Positions 1-12,489 are shown, counted from the stretch's first letter. The stretch is 64,000 nt of DNA from Zerene cesonia (GCF_012273895.1 NC_052110.1:5518001-5582000); one strand, 5' to 3'. Numbers and translations are program-made. The notes: generated by a model from the sequence alone, not told the origin.

Positions 1-87
1 CGTGTATGACATAAAAAAAATATACCACATGCATAACACGAAAAGAAACTGATATGAAAATAGAGACATTAAAAATTGTCTATTGTA

Positions 88-157
88 GTGTGTGTCAGTG
101 TGTGTGTGAGTGTGTGTGTGTGTGTTTTGTGTGTGTGTGCGTGTGTGCGTGTGTGTA
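88..157. repeat. (TG)n microsatellite, imperfect
   Basis: About 70 bases of TG dinucleotides interrupted by single substitutions (TGTGCG, TTTTG, TGAG). Confidence 0.95.
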
Positions 158-1557
158 AGACGAGACCGATGATTAATTTATTGTATAAATATGTGCGTGC
201 GTCTTTCTAGGCTCTTTTGCCCTAAGATTGACACCCATGCCAATTAGGGTACAAAGTCACACAAGATGTCTCAACTTGTAGTTGATTAATGATCTAATTA
301 TTACTCCATATCGGAGTAAATTGTTTTGGGAGTTGAGATTAAGGTCACGCGTGTATTTGTTTATCAACCGACTTCAATAAAGAGTCATCAATTTGTGTAT
401 TTTTGAGTGTTTTCAACTTTTTACTAATCAAATTAATTATTTTGATAATATTATAGATCGATATCAATTCAACTATATTTTAATAAAATGCAGCAAAAAA
501 ATCCTCATTAACTGATAAAAAAAAGAAAAATTCGCGTAGTCAAAAATTCAAAACCTCAATTAAAAAAAATTCAGGTTAATAATGCTAAAAACGTCACCAC
601 ATTGTTCTCCAGATAAATTCAGTAATTATTTCTTAAATACTCGTCCGAAATTCACCGAAACCCGACGCCAAACCTTTTCATGCCGAGTGTTAATGAACTG
701 ATAAATTTATCATAGCTGAAGTTTCTAGAATGAGATATCATTCAGATAAATGAGTTTCCGTAATAGTGGGTCCACACGATTAACTCGACTGTCCAATTTG
801 CATGATATCGCGAGGTTTCATTAAGGAAACTTTGCCATGTGGGGATGGCAATTTGCATGACAATTAATTGAAAACAATCGATATTCAAGTCTGTTGACTT
901 CCGAATTGTGAGGCATTATCGTAAGAGAGTTCATTTGCATGTTTGGAAATGTACTTTGAGCTTTTAATGTACTGCGTATTTCTTATACGAGTCTCATTTG
1001 CTTTATAGTCTTTTTATGTCTTCAATTCTTATTTCTTTGGAGAACCTGAAATAAACAGTTTATTGGAATTGGTAGGTTTGTCAATAAAATATTAACGGTA
1101 AAGTGTATTAAAACAATTTAGGAAGCCGGAGGACCATATGCTTTTCCTCGCATTTCTTTCCTCATTCCTCATCGTTTCTTAATTCTTTTTAATAAATAAA
1201 TGAATTTCGTGCAAGTAAATACTAGGACCAACATTATAAGAAGATATTTAGCGTATATAACGTATGCTCGTGTGGATCCACCATTAAGCATTAAATGAAA
1301 AGGATTATTATCGTAAATATACTGTTTCATTGCTATTAATTTTACATACATTAATTTGTTTTAACAATATTGCTAAATGACTTTTATTGATAAATTGTTT
1401 TCGGCAATATGATAATGTGATATAATTTTGTTATAATTCCGATTATTTAATGTTATTTTAAGTTAAATTTACGGTAATTGGAAATAACATGATCGTTGAT
1501 CATAAAAAAAAGTTATGTAAGAGCATAATATTTATTTAATGTATTACATTTATAATG
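158..1557. other. No gene recognised; AT-rich sequence
   Basis: No exon or RNA gene is visible. A short stretch near 365-400 (CAACCGACTTCAATAAAG) matches the start of a dispersed lepidopteran repeat, also seen at 3343 and 5476. Confidence 0.5.
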
Positions 1558-1812
1558 GTAGTTGTGGCTCAGTAGTGAGGACTTTGATAAATTGATTTTT
1601 CAATTTATCTGCACGTGTGGATAACATCACCACTACTCGAAACGGTGAAGGAAAACATCGTGAGGAAACCGGAATGTCCAAGAACCAAAAGTTCGACGAC
1701 ATGTGACATCTGCCAACTCACACTTGGCCAGCGTGGTGGATTATGGCCTGATCCCTCATAGGAGGCCTATGTCCCAGCAGTGGGAACATATATGCGCTGA
1801 TGATGATGATTA
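1558..1812 (+). mobile_element. tRNA-derived SINE with (TGA)n tail, internally deleted head
   Basis: It begins with a tRNA A-box-like GTGGCTCAGTAGTGAGGAC. The B-box segment present in the copy at 43.8 kb is missing, so the head jumps to CAATTTATCTGCACGTGTGG. The body (CGAAACGGTGAAGG, CTTGGCCAGCGTGGTGGATT, CCCAGCAGTGGGAACATAT) and the GATGATGATGAT tail match that copy. Confidence 0.85.
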
Positions 1813-1846
1813 TTATGGATGACGTTGTTTGTACAACAATATATCT

Positions 1847-2012
1847 GATGTGTGTATGTTTGTTACTCTTTCACGCAAAAACTACTGAACCGATTGCAAT
1901 GAAATTTTTTACGTAGATAGCTGGACAACTGGAATAACATATAGGCAACTTTTTATCCCAAATTACCTGCGGGATACGTACTAACGCGGGTGAAACCACG
2001 GGGCGCAGCTAG
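1847..2012 (+). mobile_element. Lep1-type Helitron-like element, 5'-truncated
   Basis: Contains the diagnostic core TTTGTTACTCTTTCACGC, GAACCGATTGCAATG and AGCTGGACAACTGG. It ends with the 3' hairpin region and GGGGCGCAGCTAG followed by T. Helitrons end in CTAG next to T with a hairpin just upstream. It lies just right of the SINE at 1558-1812. Confidence 0.85.
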
Positions 2013-2634
2013 TTTCGAAAATAATTTCTAAATACTCGCCTAAAATTAAACGCAAGAAAATACAGTGATAATGATGTCCAACGACAAAACATCCCTTTTA
2101 AGTCTCCAGAATCTCGAAACTTCCTTACAAAATCACGTTACTGTTTCCGCCAGTCGTGATATGAGTGCAAAGGCTGGAGGAAAAACTATTTCCCTGGCTA
2201 ATTGTTAGCTCCCTGACTCGACTTACTAATGCCGTTGGATACTGCCTGCGGCCGTATTGATTCAGCTAGGTGTTTTATGTGGCCTCCTTCGCAATAGATT
2301 TTTTATTTGGTTCATATTAACATGGGATACGGATAATATAGGCAATGTATCTTAACCATACTCTTCCCAGTCCATTCACTCTTTGTCGTCGTCAATTATT
2401 TTTATTATGTTAATCGCATCCTTATCTCTTACCCTTTAAAAGCAGGCAATTTTATCGCTCATGGACTAACTCCACTTTCTTAGTATCATGGATTCGTAAT
2501 TAGCATGTTATTAAAAAGTTTTGAAATCAAATGCCGTTTACCTATTAATATAAAAAAGTAATGTTAACGTGTGTCGGCTTTCTTCACATAAAATCGGCGT
2601 GAAAGATTTTGATGCAATTAGTATATATAGATAA

Positions 2635-2804
2635 CTAGCTGCGCCCGGCGGTTTCACCCGCGTAAGTCCGTATCCCGTAGGAATATCGGGATAAAAAGTT
2701 GCGTTTATGTTATTTCATTGCAATCGGTTCAGTAGTTTTTGCGTGAAAGAGCAACAAACACACACTCATCCTTACAAACTTTCGCATTTATAATATTAGT
2801 AGGA
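2635..2804 (-). mobile_element. Lep1-type Helitron-like element with internal deletion
   Basis: Reverse-strand copy from CTAGCTGCGCCC to TAATATTAGTAGGA. The segment between TTATG and TTTCATTGCAATCGG, which encodes the TCCAGCTGTCTACG block in other copies, is missing (about 25 bases). Confidence 0.9.
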
Positions 2805-2835
2805 TATGTCCCTTAGAGCGGAAGGTTCATACAGA

Positions 2836-2906
2836 TCCAATCAGCTATTGCGTGAAAGAATAACAAACACCCATACATTCTTACAAATTTTCATATTTAT
2901 CATATT
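2836..2906 (-). mobile_element. Lep1-like 5' fragment
   Basis: A diverged copy of only the 5' part (TTGCGTGAAAGAATAACAAA through TTTATCATATTAA), directly beside the Lep1 copy at 2635-2804. Confidence 0.6.
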
Positions 2907-4029
2907 AAAGGGTCAAGATGCTTTAGAAAAAAACAAACATTCTTACAACCTTCCTTCCTTTTTGTAACCCTTAACCTTCCTGTTTTTTGTTTATTTTTAT
3001 AAGTATTCCCATATTCAGCATAATCATGATCATAATTAATTAATTTATTATTTAGTTATTTATACAAAGTTTCTCCAAACTCATAAACATTTTGCTGGCG
3101 ATGTTAGTTGGCGTTTGTTTATAATATTAGTTGGACAAGAACGGGGTTACTTTTCCAGCCCTGCCCACTACAATGGCGAGTCTAAAAACACGTTCCTCGC
3201 TTACTCGGAAGTCTTTTGTCAATTTATGTTTGTGACGTCTTAACTGCATTCACGGGGTTCTTGCGTTGTGTTTGCAACTAAAGCTCCGTTTCCCGTTTCC
3301 GTTTTGACTTTAAAAATGACGCCTTTGCAACGTATTTCACTTTTAACCGACTTCAAAAAATGATTAATTCGATGTGTACGTATTGTCAGAATTGCATTGT
3401 TTTTGGATATATTAGTTCTATAACAGCTTAAAATATCAATTTAAACACGTGCGCTAAATTTAAAGAAGTGTATGCTTTAGTTTATTTGTGGAGTACCTAA
3501 ACTATATCCTAAATTGTAATGAATTTTCAAATTTCATTTCTTTTTAAAGTATTGAAGTTTTTATTAAAACAAGAAAACAATAAGAGAATATTCGAAAGGG
3601 TTATATAGATTTTATTAAAATAAGCAAACACGGTATCAAATAGTATAATCCTATCTCTTGCCGCTGAAATTGTTCAATTCTATCGAAAATAAAACTGTTT
3701 TGTTCGAGACTCGATGTTACGAAATTGTGCTCTAGTGAACAGCGTTGAATACATAGCGTGTATGTATCCAAGTATAAATTTTATTTTGTATTTATTCAAC
3801 ATTGACTTAATATTTTTCTACCAATTACCATTGCAAAACAAAATGCACGTTGTACGTGACTACATTTGGTATCATAAAAAGAATTAAAGAAACAATGAAA
3901 ACATTCTAGAAGTATATCGCAAAACATCTAGTGAAGTATTTAGAAAAGGTTAACAAGAGAGAAGTAGAAGTTAAGAAGAGTGGAGATTTAGCCCTTAGGT
4001 TTTTCACTTCACCAGCATAATATAGTAGC
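2907..4029. other. No gene recognised
   Basis: AT-rich sequence. TTTTAACCGACTTCAAAAAA at about 3341 is the start of a dispersed repeat. Nothing else was identified. Confidence 0.5.
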
Positions 4030-4170
4030 ATGCTACTGTGTTTCGTACGGCGAGTTGGAGAGCCGGAGGCAAGTTTCATTTTCCTTACGCTTCCCAGTCT
4101 ATTCCATCTTTAATTCTTAAATCCTTTCGTTATCCCTTTCTCCTTTACAGCGAGTATGCGTTCGCAGAGT
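4030..4170 (+). mobile_element. SINE-B fragment
   Basis: Matches the middle of the SINE-B family: TGTGTTTCGTACGGCGAG, GAGAGCCGGAGGC, then TTTTCCTTACGCTTCCCAGTC and pyrimidine-rich sequence. Both ends are missing. Confidence 0.7.
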
Positions 4171-4618
4171 CAGGAGAATCGCCGGTTTTCAGTTGTATTA
4201 AATTGTGATGCTTGTAAACCCATAACGACTTATAAGTAACACAAAAATAATGAATAATGTTAAAATTTAAAGCGCACTTCAAACATAAGATCATCGGAAT
4301 AAGAACGTCTATTTATATTTGTTGTCCACTTAATTTAACGCCCGAACGAACCTCACCAATTGAATTCGGTATCTACAAACTAGTGTAAACAAACACGGCT
4401 AGTGTGCGAAGTGATCTTGGCTTCAGTTAGTTCGTTAAGCAGTGACGTCACAGGTCTTGGTATCTGGCAGTGTTTGTACACCGCAATCGGTCTACGGTTG
4501 CACTTTGAGTCGTGTTAATTCTTAATGCGCAAAACTGCATTTATGATCTGGTTGGTGAGACCCGCCCCTTTTGTCGTTTAGCATACCTATGCGATTAAAC
4601 CCTCAATTATGCATGTTA

Positions 4619-4825
4619 TCCTACTTCCTACTAATATTATAAATGCGAAAGTTTGTAAGGATTTGGTGTGTTTGTTGCTCTTTCGCGCAAAAACTGCTGA
4701 ACCCATTGCAATGAAATTTGGTACGTAAATAGCTGAACAGCTGGAATAACATATGGGCAAATTTTTTATCCCGATATTCATACGGGATACGGACTTACGC
4801 GGGTGAAACCGCGAGGCGCAGCTAG
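4619..4825 (+). mobile_element. Lep1-type Helitron-like element, full length
   Basis: Begins A|TCCTACTTCCTACTAATATT, a partly doubled 5' end, and ends GCGAGGCGCAGCTAG|T. The hairpin CGCGGGTGAAACCGCG lies just before the terminus. No terminal inverted repeats or target duplication are seen, as expected for Helitrons. Confidence 0.92.
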
Positions 4826-4884
4826 TAATAATTATAAGTAAACTTTCCCTATTTATTATTCTAATTTGTCTACCATCTTAATAT

Positions 4885-5192
4885 TTATATGTGGGAGTCG
4901 AGTTTGGGCACGATATAGGCCAGCCCGCACCGGGGAAGTACCGCTCCTCCATAGAAAACCAGCGTGAAATAGCATGCTTCTGTGTTTTATATAGGGAGGC
5001 CTGTTTATTATTCCTCACCCTTTCTAGTACTTCTGTTCAGTCGTCAATCCTTTTCTTATTCCTTACAAATTAAACGCGGGCAGCATATTCGCAGGCTAGG
5101 CTTAGGCTTACCTCTGCGAATGTTCATGGGCGACGGTGATAGCTTACCATCAGCGAACTACCAGCTCATTTGCCCGCTATGATATAAAAAAG
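4885..5192 (+). mobile_element. SINE-B (non-LTR-tailed short element), near full length
   Basis: Runs from TATGTGGGAGTCGAG through GGGGAAGTACCGCTC and GCGTGAAATAGCATGC, then a T/C-rich middle. The 3' end reads TTACCATCAGCGAACTACCA, TTTGCCCGCTATGATATAAAAAA. The family recurs at least ten times here and resembles abundant lepidopteran SINE/LINE 3' ends; I cannot assign a formal name. Confidence 0.85.
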
Positions 5193-6124
5193 AGTATTAA
5201 CTTCCAATACATAAACGGAGCATTATATATAACGCTGAAGGAAACTAGAAATTTCCAAGGTAATTACCTTAATTACCTAAAAATCCCCAAATTACGCTAA
5301 CTGCTACCGTTAAAGTGGTAATATTCATTGCTGATTGCTGCCTAACTAATGGTTATAGGTTCAGTTTTGTTAATGTACCGTATAGTCTAGTAAATTGCTG
5401 TTGGTTGTAATATATTGTATTAGGAATGATGGCAAATTGTGTGAATGTAAGTTAAGTAATTGGTATGCGAATATTTTCAACCGACTTCAAAATGAGGAGG
5501 AGTTTATCAATTCAACTGCACTCTTAATACATTTCCAGAAAGATTTTTATTGCGAAAAAAAAACTTTACTTTACTTTAAGATGGAAGGAATAAATTATAT
5601 AACTACCTTTGTTTACTATTAACCGCCTTCGTATTGTGAATATACACAGAATACACCAGCCTTCAAACAAAAAAAAAAACAATAATCAAAATCTGTTCTC
5701 CATTCGAAAGTTCCAAGGTAACAAATATAAAAAATTGTATCGTATTGAGAACCTCCTTTTTGGAACGCCGGATAAAAATAATGGATAATCCTTTTCTTCT
5801 AAATAACGAGGGCTCAAGCTCAAATGCGTATGAGAAAATACAAAATAAGAAGATCACGTCCTAGCGAAGTGACATGCAAAAATCCCCGTATACATCGGTA
5901 AATTGTTTGTGAGCAAATATAAAATATTCTTATATCCGCTCAGGATATTATGATAGCATATTTTTGTAGCTACGCAATTTATTTAGCATTAAAATCACTG
6001 AGATTTCGTTGTTTATTCCCATCATATTCTGTGTAGTACGTCTGATTAAGAAATGAATTCGATTCAGTTTATTTGGTTTACCAAATATAAGAAATTTGCA
6101 TAAAATTATTACCCGGATATCAAG
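5193..6124. other. No gene recognised; one dispersed-repeat copy
   Basis: TTTTCAACCGACTTCAAAATG at about 5474 starts a dispersed repeat (GAGGAGTTTATCAATTCAAC follows). The rest is AT-rich and unidentified. Confidence 0.5.
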
Positions 6125-6273
6125 GAGCATTTAATCGAGATAAAAGTATCTTATCACCCAGTTCATACCCTGTCTGTATATCAAATTTCATAAAATCCGT
6201 TCAGTAGTTTCAGCGTGATTAACGGACAAACATCCAAACAACCAAACTTTCATATTTACAATATTAGTGTGAA
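6125..6273 (-). mobile_element. Sister Helitron-like family (GGGCGGAGCCG type), 5' part
   Basis: CAAATTTCATAAAATCCGTTCAGTAGTTTCAGCGTGATT, then ACCAAACTTTCATATTTACAATATTAG, parallels 49757-49918 and, in reverse, 57325-57523. The CTAG terminus is absent. Confidence 0.65.
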
Positions 6274-6959
6274 GTGTGATAAACGGCTGCTAAATGGCTA
6301 AACGCGGATAAGAACGTACTGGTTATTATCCAAACGAATGTTTATTTATAATTTTACCTTTATGTTATTAAAATGGTAAGTAGTTCTAGGTATAAGTGAA
6401 ATAAAAGATATTTAATAACATTTTAGATTAAATAAGATGAGTCACAATTAACTATGCAAAATACAAAACACACATTTATTTCAATGTTATAATATCATGC
6501 AGTTTACATATTTCTCCGTAAAGCTATTTTCTTTTTAAACTATACGGCAAACATGCCATATTCATAGTAATTGAAAAATGTACTGGAAACTTCTAGAAAA
6601 TAAAAATAGAACATCAGAAAATTTTTAATTCACTCCGCAGCAATACGTGTGTATTGAATATAGCACCTCGGAGCCTCTTGCAAGTTGGCTTCCAAACCAA
6701 TTTTCATAACGGTTTAAATGATTTATAGCTGTTTTAGTATCTTATTTAATACGTTCTATTCAGCCGTTTTCATTATTGTTTATTTATGATAATGATAAAA
6801 CAAGAATTAGAGTTGCATTTCTCAGTATTCTAGACAAGAAACAAGATATTTTCTTCCTACTAAAAGAATCACACCAATCGGTTGCGAGCCCACAGAGCTA
6901 TCAAGTAACAAAACAAAAGGAATTGAATTGAGAACCTTAATTTTTAGGAACGATGGTTT

Positions 6960-7300
6960 CTATATGTGGTAGTCGAGCACGCTTCGGCACGAATTGGGCC
7001 AGCTCGCACCGGGGAAGTACCAAACCCCCACAGAAGACCGGCGTGAAATAGCATTCTGCTGTGTCTCGTTCGGTGAGTGGGGGAGCCGGAGGCCCATATC
7101 CTTTTCCTTACCCTTCCCAGTCCTTTCCTTTATTCCTATCGCCAATCCTTTCTTAATCCCTTCCCAAAAATTCGGCAATCCATTTGTAGAGGCGTAAGGT
7201 CTGCAATGGAACTTATGCCTCTCCAAACGTTCATGGGCGGTGGTAGCGCTTACCATCAGGCGTCCCACCAGCTCCATTGCCGACTGTAACATAAAAAAAA
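6960..7300 (+). mobile_element. SINE-B, full-length copy
   Basis: The best copy of the family. Its 5' end reads ATGTGGTAGTCGAGCACGC, then CGGCACGAATTGGGCCAGC. Next come CACCGGGGAAGTACC, GACCGGCGTGAAATAGCA, GAGCCGGAGGCCC and the pyrimidine-rich centre. The end is GGGCGGTGGTAGCGCTTACC, ATTGCCGACTGTAACATAAAAAAAA. The overlapping open frames on both strands are by-products of this repeat. Confidence 0.9.
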
Positions 7301-7589
7301 ATAATATAGACATAAACCGACCTGGTTGAAAATTCAAATATAAATCAATTTCCTTCTCGCAATTTCATGAGATTGTTCAGGATTTAAAGACAGATCGAAT
7401 TGAAGGTATATTCTGTATGTTAATATCTACTTTGCTATGCATGAAGAGGGAGTTAGGTCTCGGGCGGGTTTTAGAAAACTTCAGAGCACTGTTTGTCCAA
7501 GCGTGAAAATTAGTTATATACATATATCTCGCCCGTGACTTCGTTTACGTGATACCAGCTACGGTGTTTCCGAACAATTACGACATTGA

Positions 7590-7735
7590 GGCCCTCTAGA
7601 AAGTGCATATATGTCACTAAGGGTCGGCAAAGATCCTGTCACACCTCTAGGGTTTCGAGTGCTTATGGGCGGTGGTGTACACTTAAAATCAGGTGGCCCA
7701 CCTGACTTTTTGCTTGTTCTGACTTTAAAAAAAAA
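7590..7735 (+). mobile_element. SINE-B-related 3' tail
   Basis: TATGGGCGGTGGTGTACACT, AAATCAGGTGGCCCACCTG and a terminal AAAAAAAAA resemble the SINE-B 3' end. The 5' portion is not recognisable. Confidence 0.6.
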
Positions 7736-7760
7736 TCCTGTGTGTTTTACTGCTAATCCA

Positions 7761-7975
7761 ATTTTGGGAGCCGAGCACCCTTAAGCACAAATTGGGCCGC
7801 ATCGAGTCCCCAACTCAACCACGATCTTTCCTTACCTTTCCCAGTTGATTCCCTAATTCCCGTCTTCAACCCTTTCCTTATCCCTTACCTCTTAAAAAAG
7901 GGCAAATCATTTACAGAGGTTCAACATCTGCTAATGTTAATGGCGGGTGATAATCGCTTGCCATCACACAAAATA
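7761..7975 (+). mobile_element. SINE-B, diverged copy
   Basis: Begins TTTGGGAGCCGAGCACCC and AAATTGGGCCGCATCG, then TTTCCTTACCTTTCCCAG, ending near GGCGGGTGATAATCGCTTGC. The middle (GTGAAATAGCA) is deleted. Confidence 0.75.
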
Positions 7976-10319
7976 GTAACTCAGCTGCTCGCTTTAACAG
8001 AAATAAAAACCAATTTGCGGTTACATTTAAATCCGCAAAGAGAAATAATCAATTGCGAAATCACCGGCTTACAAAATTCAATTAAAACTTCCTGGCACAA
8101 AGACTCACCAAAGAAATGGAAATATATCGTTTAAAATTGTCATTAATTTTATTTTAATAAACTGTAGGTATCAAAAAACCTAAACATCGAAATGTAGAAT
8201 AAATGTCTTTAAAATAAGTTGTTCTTTTGTAAAAACAATATGAACATTTTAAATAATCCATACTTGTATGTATGGTATGTAATACGATTTTATAGTTAAG
8301 GGCTAGACAGTAAATTAGGCCAATTTGAACCTTGGTGAACACCTCATTCCCTTTGAAATAGTCCTTACGCAGGCGAATGGCAGAAAGTTGTAATTTCATT
8401 TTGTTCAATCCACTCTAATTATAATAGAATCAAAGTCGGTTTCATAATAACAATTTACAATCAAAGAACTAGGCTTCTCAGTACACATCAATTTAGCACT
8501 GACGTGTGAAATTCCATTCATGTAAGATCCATTAGACTCAAGCCAGCTTAATAAAGGCCAAGTGACCCCAAAGTATACTCATCAAAATGGATTATGCAAG
8601 AGAATGAATGAAGTTCCCTTCGTGAATATAATTTATGCTAAATAATTAATACAAAAATTATTGATGTCAACACTGATTAACTTGTTGGAAAACTTTTCTC
8701 TTTAAAGTTATGAGTCATGATTGTAAATAAGATTAATGATTAAAAGGAAATTCCTATGGAAATAACTTTCACCGCGGAAAATGATACTCTGTAGCCTACT
8801 TCCGCCAGTCCTAAAAATCATATTTGAAAATCAGTCCAATGTGATTTTGAAAAAAAAAGCAAACAAACTGTACACTTTCGCATTTATACTGTTATAGTAA
8901 GTGTTCATAAACTATGTACATTAAACTCTAAGGTAAGAAACACTGAAATTTTAAAAGAAAGCAACAAGTCAATGTTTTATCTAAAACAAAAGAAACTGTT
9001 TCCAACGGTTGCAAGTTTCTATCCCCTCGTATCGAGCACAGTAATTGCAATAGGCCATAGCGAAGATTCAATTCTATCACAAAATATTAATGTTTAAAAT
9101 CGAGACACGTGCGTGAAAGGACAACCAGTTACAAAATAAGAGAAGCTAGATTATATTATGCAAACCCAGCCACGTCCGACAAAGCAGGTGCATTGGACGC
9201 GGAGAGATTTTTATAAAAGTTCCAGACCAAAACTATGCTTGAACACCTGTGACGAGTTTTTAAGAGCGCTTCTGAAGTCCTGTAAAGTTATTCCACAGTC
9301 ATGTGTCAGCGTAAATTAGGTCAAGTAGTAAAATATTTTCAGAAAATTGGCCGATTTTACAAATCCATTTATTCTCCTATAAATAAACTGCTAATTTCCT
9401 ATTATTTTTCGTTAAGTAGAAGAATTTCAAATGTCACAACGTAACGTTTTTTTTCAAGTAAAAAGTTTCACTCAAACTTCGTACTGGCGAGAAATTAAAC
9501 ATGGTAATTGAGCTTTGAATTTTAAATGAATTCGACGTGATCTGGAATTTGTACCATATGTGAAAGGACTAACACCGCTGATAAATTCTAAACGTTCAGA
9601 GTATTATTTAAGAAGTAATAAACTAATTGCTGATACGATCAATTTCAGATTATTTAATAGCTGAAACTATAATTAAGAGCCTTTCGTCCAACTTTTAATT
9701 TTCATCGCCAATGCCACATGTAAAACACTTGATTCTTGGACATGCCGCTTGCCTTCACCGTTTCGAGATGTTTAATTTTTTCTAACACTTATATTTACCT
9801 AATCATAATGCATCCACATACGAAATTTTATCTAAAATCAGACACTAGTTTCCATGTGAAAGAGACCAAAATATCTCCGAATACAAATAGGATAGGTTCA
9901 CGTGTATGCTTCGAGTTAATACACGAAATATTTCGGACTACGCGCTGCTCATAAATCATGCAGCTGATTTAATATACATTATCATATTTGTTGAATTCAC
10001 TAGAATAACTGAAGCACGTTTCAAATAACTCTCTAAGCATCTAAAAGAAACAGTCCAAAGCAATCTGTTTCGAGAGTTGGATAGAATAGAACATTTAGTT
10101 GTAAAATAAAGCTTGAGTATACGCGCGGGAAGATTGCAGTCGGAGTCTTTTGGGAATTTACTATACAGTTTTTATGTGGCTGCACTTACACCAAGATGTA
10201 GCGATTTAATTGATAAAATATTAAGTAAACTGTTATCAGCGGCGTTGCAAAAGCTTTATTACTGTCAGATACTATGTAATACGGGGCATTATTGTGTGGA
10301 ATGTTTACTTTACTGCGAC
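7976..10319. other. No gene recognised
   Basis: About 2.3 kb of AT-rich sequence without exon-like signals, tRNA or clear repeats. Confidence 0.5.
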
Positions 10320-10345
10320 AAAAGAAGTGCGACAGAAAAAAAAAG

Positions 10346-10425
10346 AACAATTATGAGGTGGGATTTAAACCCGCGTCATTTTCCTAAACCGTAGCAACGC
10401 CTCTCGGCCGCCCGTGGTTCTGCTT
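10346..10425 (-). repeat. tRNA-like sequence (pseudo-tRNA or SINE head)
   Basis: On the minus strand, CGGCCGAGAGGCGTTGCTACGG resembles a Ser/Leu-type A box. Then come GACGCGGGTTTAAATCCCACC (a T-arm with GGG/CCC pairing) and a T-rich tract. The block GTTGCTACGGTT...ACGCGGGTT..AATCCC is shared with the palindromic element at 27.1 kb. It is not an intact tRNA, because the acceptor stem does not pair. Confidence 0.6.
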
Positions 10426-12485
10426 CAGCAATCGAATTTTTTTACTCTTAATTCAATGTTAAATAAAATAACTTAACACAAATCCATAGTTTTCGTTTAG
10501 CTGGCACGGGTGGGGTCAGGTTTTAATGGAATCGAGAGCAAGGTCGAATCTGACTATATTGGTATGCCATGCAAATAATCATGAAGGTTTTCCACAGTAA
10601 TATGCATCCACTCATAGGATATCGTCCGATCTCGCCCGTATATAAATGATACTTGCAATATCGAGATATCTCTCATACTTACCAGGATGTTTATCGAATG
10701 TTTTATTTTGTTTTCCGATCAGTTCTATAATAAAGATTGTTGCCTGATAGATATCGCTACATAGGCTTATGCTTATTTTTGAAATGTCTTGTATGCCTTT
10801 CATGTTTTATTATTGCCGCAACGAAGAACTTTAATAATTAAATACGTTAATAAAAAAAATGTATTATTAGTACTGATTCAGGAATTTTGATATCAAAAGG
10901 GACATAAGCTACGATGGTTTAAAAATTTAAAACGTAAGCAGAAATTCCGCTAGCTAAATAAAATTACGTAGAAGGGTTCATAACTCAGAACCATAAACAA
11001 ACTATAAATTTCGCTCTGCCTTGAGCCTTAGCTTCTTAGCCTCGAACTTATCATGAAATAAATTTCTCACTAAATTTAATAATAATAACACCACGCTATT
11101 TTAAAAAATTACAGATTATATAGTAAATATAATAAAATATAAATAAAAAATAATAAAAAAATAAAATAAAATAAAATATAAATATAATAGTAAATATCCT
11201 CCTTATCCCTATTGCATGAATTAACAAATAGTTTCATGTATGTATGTTATGACGATTCAAAATGCTTCTAGAAGAAATCTAAGTGAATACATACATGCTT
11301 GAGTTTAAAATTTAGTTTCCTTGTATCCTGTAAGTCTATAAATGTGAAAATTAATTACCTTCAAATGGTACTTACGTGATGCATTCGAAAAATTTATATC
11401 GACCACGTTGGCGAAGTTGCGGCTAGAAGCTAGTTACATAAAATACATAAAAAATCATTTATCGCCTAGACTGTTGCGAGACGGCGTGAGAGGCGGCCTG
11501 GTTATTCACATGTAAACGGGTGAGTGATATTGAAATTGTAAGGATTCCAGATGTAGGATCTTTTTGTTTGCTCGTTTGAGGTAGAATGTTGATTCAGTTG
11601 TTAGGTAAAGTTTGATAAAGGAGTTATTTCTTTGAGCATTTGACTTCAAATTATTCTTTGGTTCCTTATAGGTATGGTTAGGTACGCTATAAAATTAGTA
11701 CAATAAACAAAAATTCCAGATCATCGTGCAATTAATCAACGAAAAGAAATAGAATTTAAGATACTTAAAAAAATAAGAAACGAAATCGAGGAAACCTTTA
11801 CTAATTACTCTCAGGACAGTCTCTGGACATATACCACTAAATGTTTTTACATATCTGACGGCTATACATAGTGATAAATCATCTCCCATCAATTGCGTCG
11901 TGTGTTACTCGGTCGACTATATCTGGAACAGGGCTGAGATATTATGCTAAAGTAATATTTTAGAACATCCTTCATCAAAGGAAGCCAGATTTACTTATAT
12001 AATTTATATTTCAATTATTAAGCGTTTATATTTTTTATTTTTGGAACACCAATGAGGATGGCATGGCCATATTTGATCAAGCCCTAAAATAATAATGAAA
12101 AGAAAATATCAAAATAAGGACTAATATAATTACAATGCGTAATTTTAAGTATCTATTTAGCAAACAGATTAAGATCCTCGGATATGTATTAAATAGCGCC
12201 AAATTTCCAGTTTCTCGGAAACCGTTTAAATATTAGCACACTCTGGAGCACATTAGGCTACTCGTCACGCCAAAGCCTCGTTTAACTGGAATTCTAGAAC
12301 ATTCTCTAATGCTGCAGTACCAGTGCATTACATAGCATTGTATCTTATAGTTTAATTACATTTCTCTTTAACGATGTCTATAAGAACGTTAGAAGTTTCA
12401 TCAGTTTTTTTATGAGAATGTCAATTTAATTAGTAAATTACTTTCTTATTAGGTAGTATTTTTAAATAAAGATTGTAGTATAAAA
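10426..12485. other. No gene recognised; simple AT-rich tract
   Basis: Contains an A/T low-complexity stretch at about 11095-11200 built of AAATA-like units. Nothing else was identified. Confidence 0.5.
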
Positions 12486-12489
12486 TATA

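Noticed and set aside
88..157. CRISPR-like or tandem-gene repeats
   Set aside because: Simple dinucleotide microsatellites in a eukaryotic genome; no spacers.
4587..4781. Peptide with CYSSC...YVPNF recurring at several places (4.6, 15.4, 26.7, 47.5 kb)
   Set aside because: It is the antisense reading of the Lep1 Helitron; copies carry stops and frameshifts and it has no domain.
6960..7337. 125-codon minus-strand and 67-70-codon plus-strand frames
   Set aside because: Both coincide with a SINE-B copy; the same residues recur wherever SINE-B lies.
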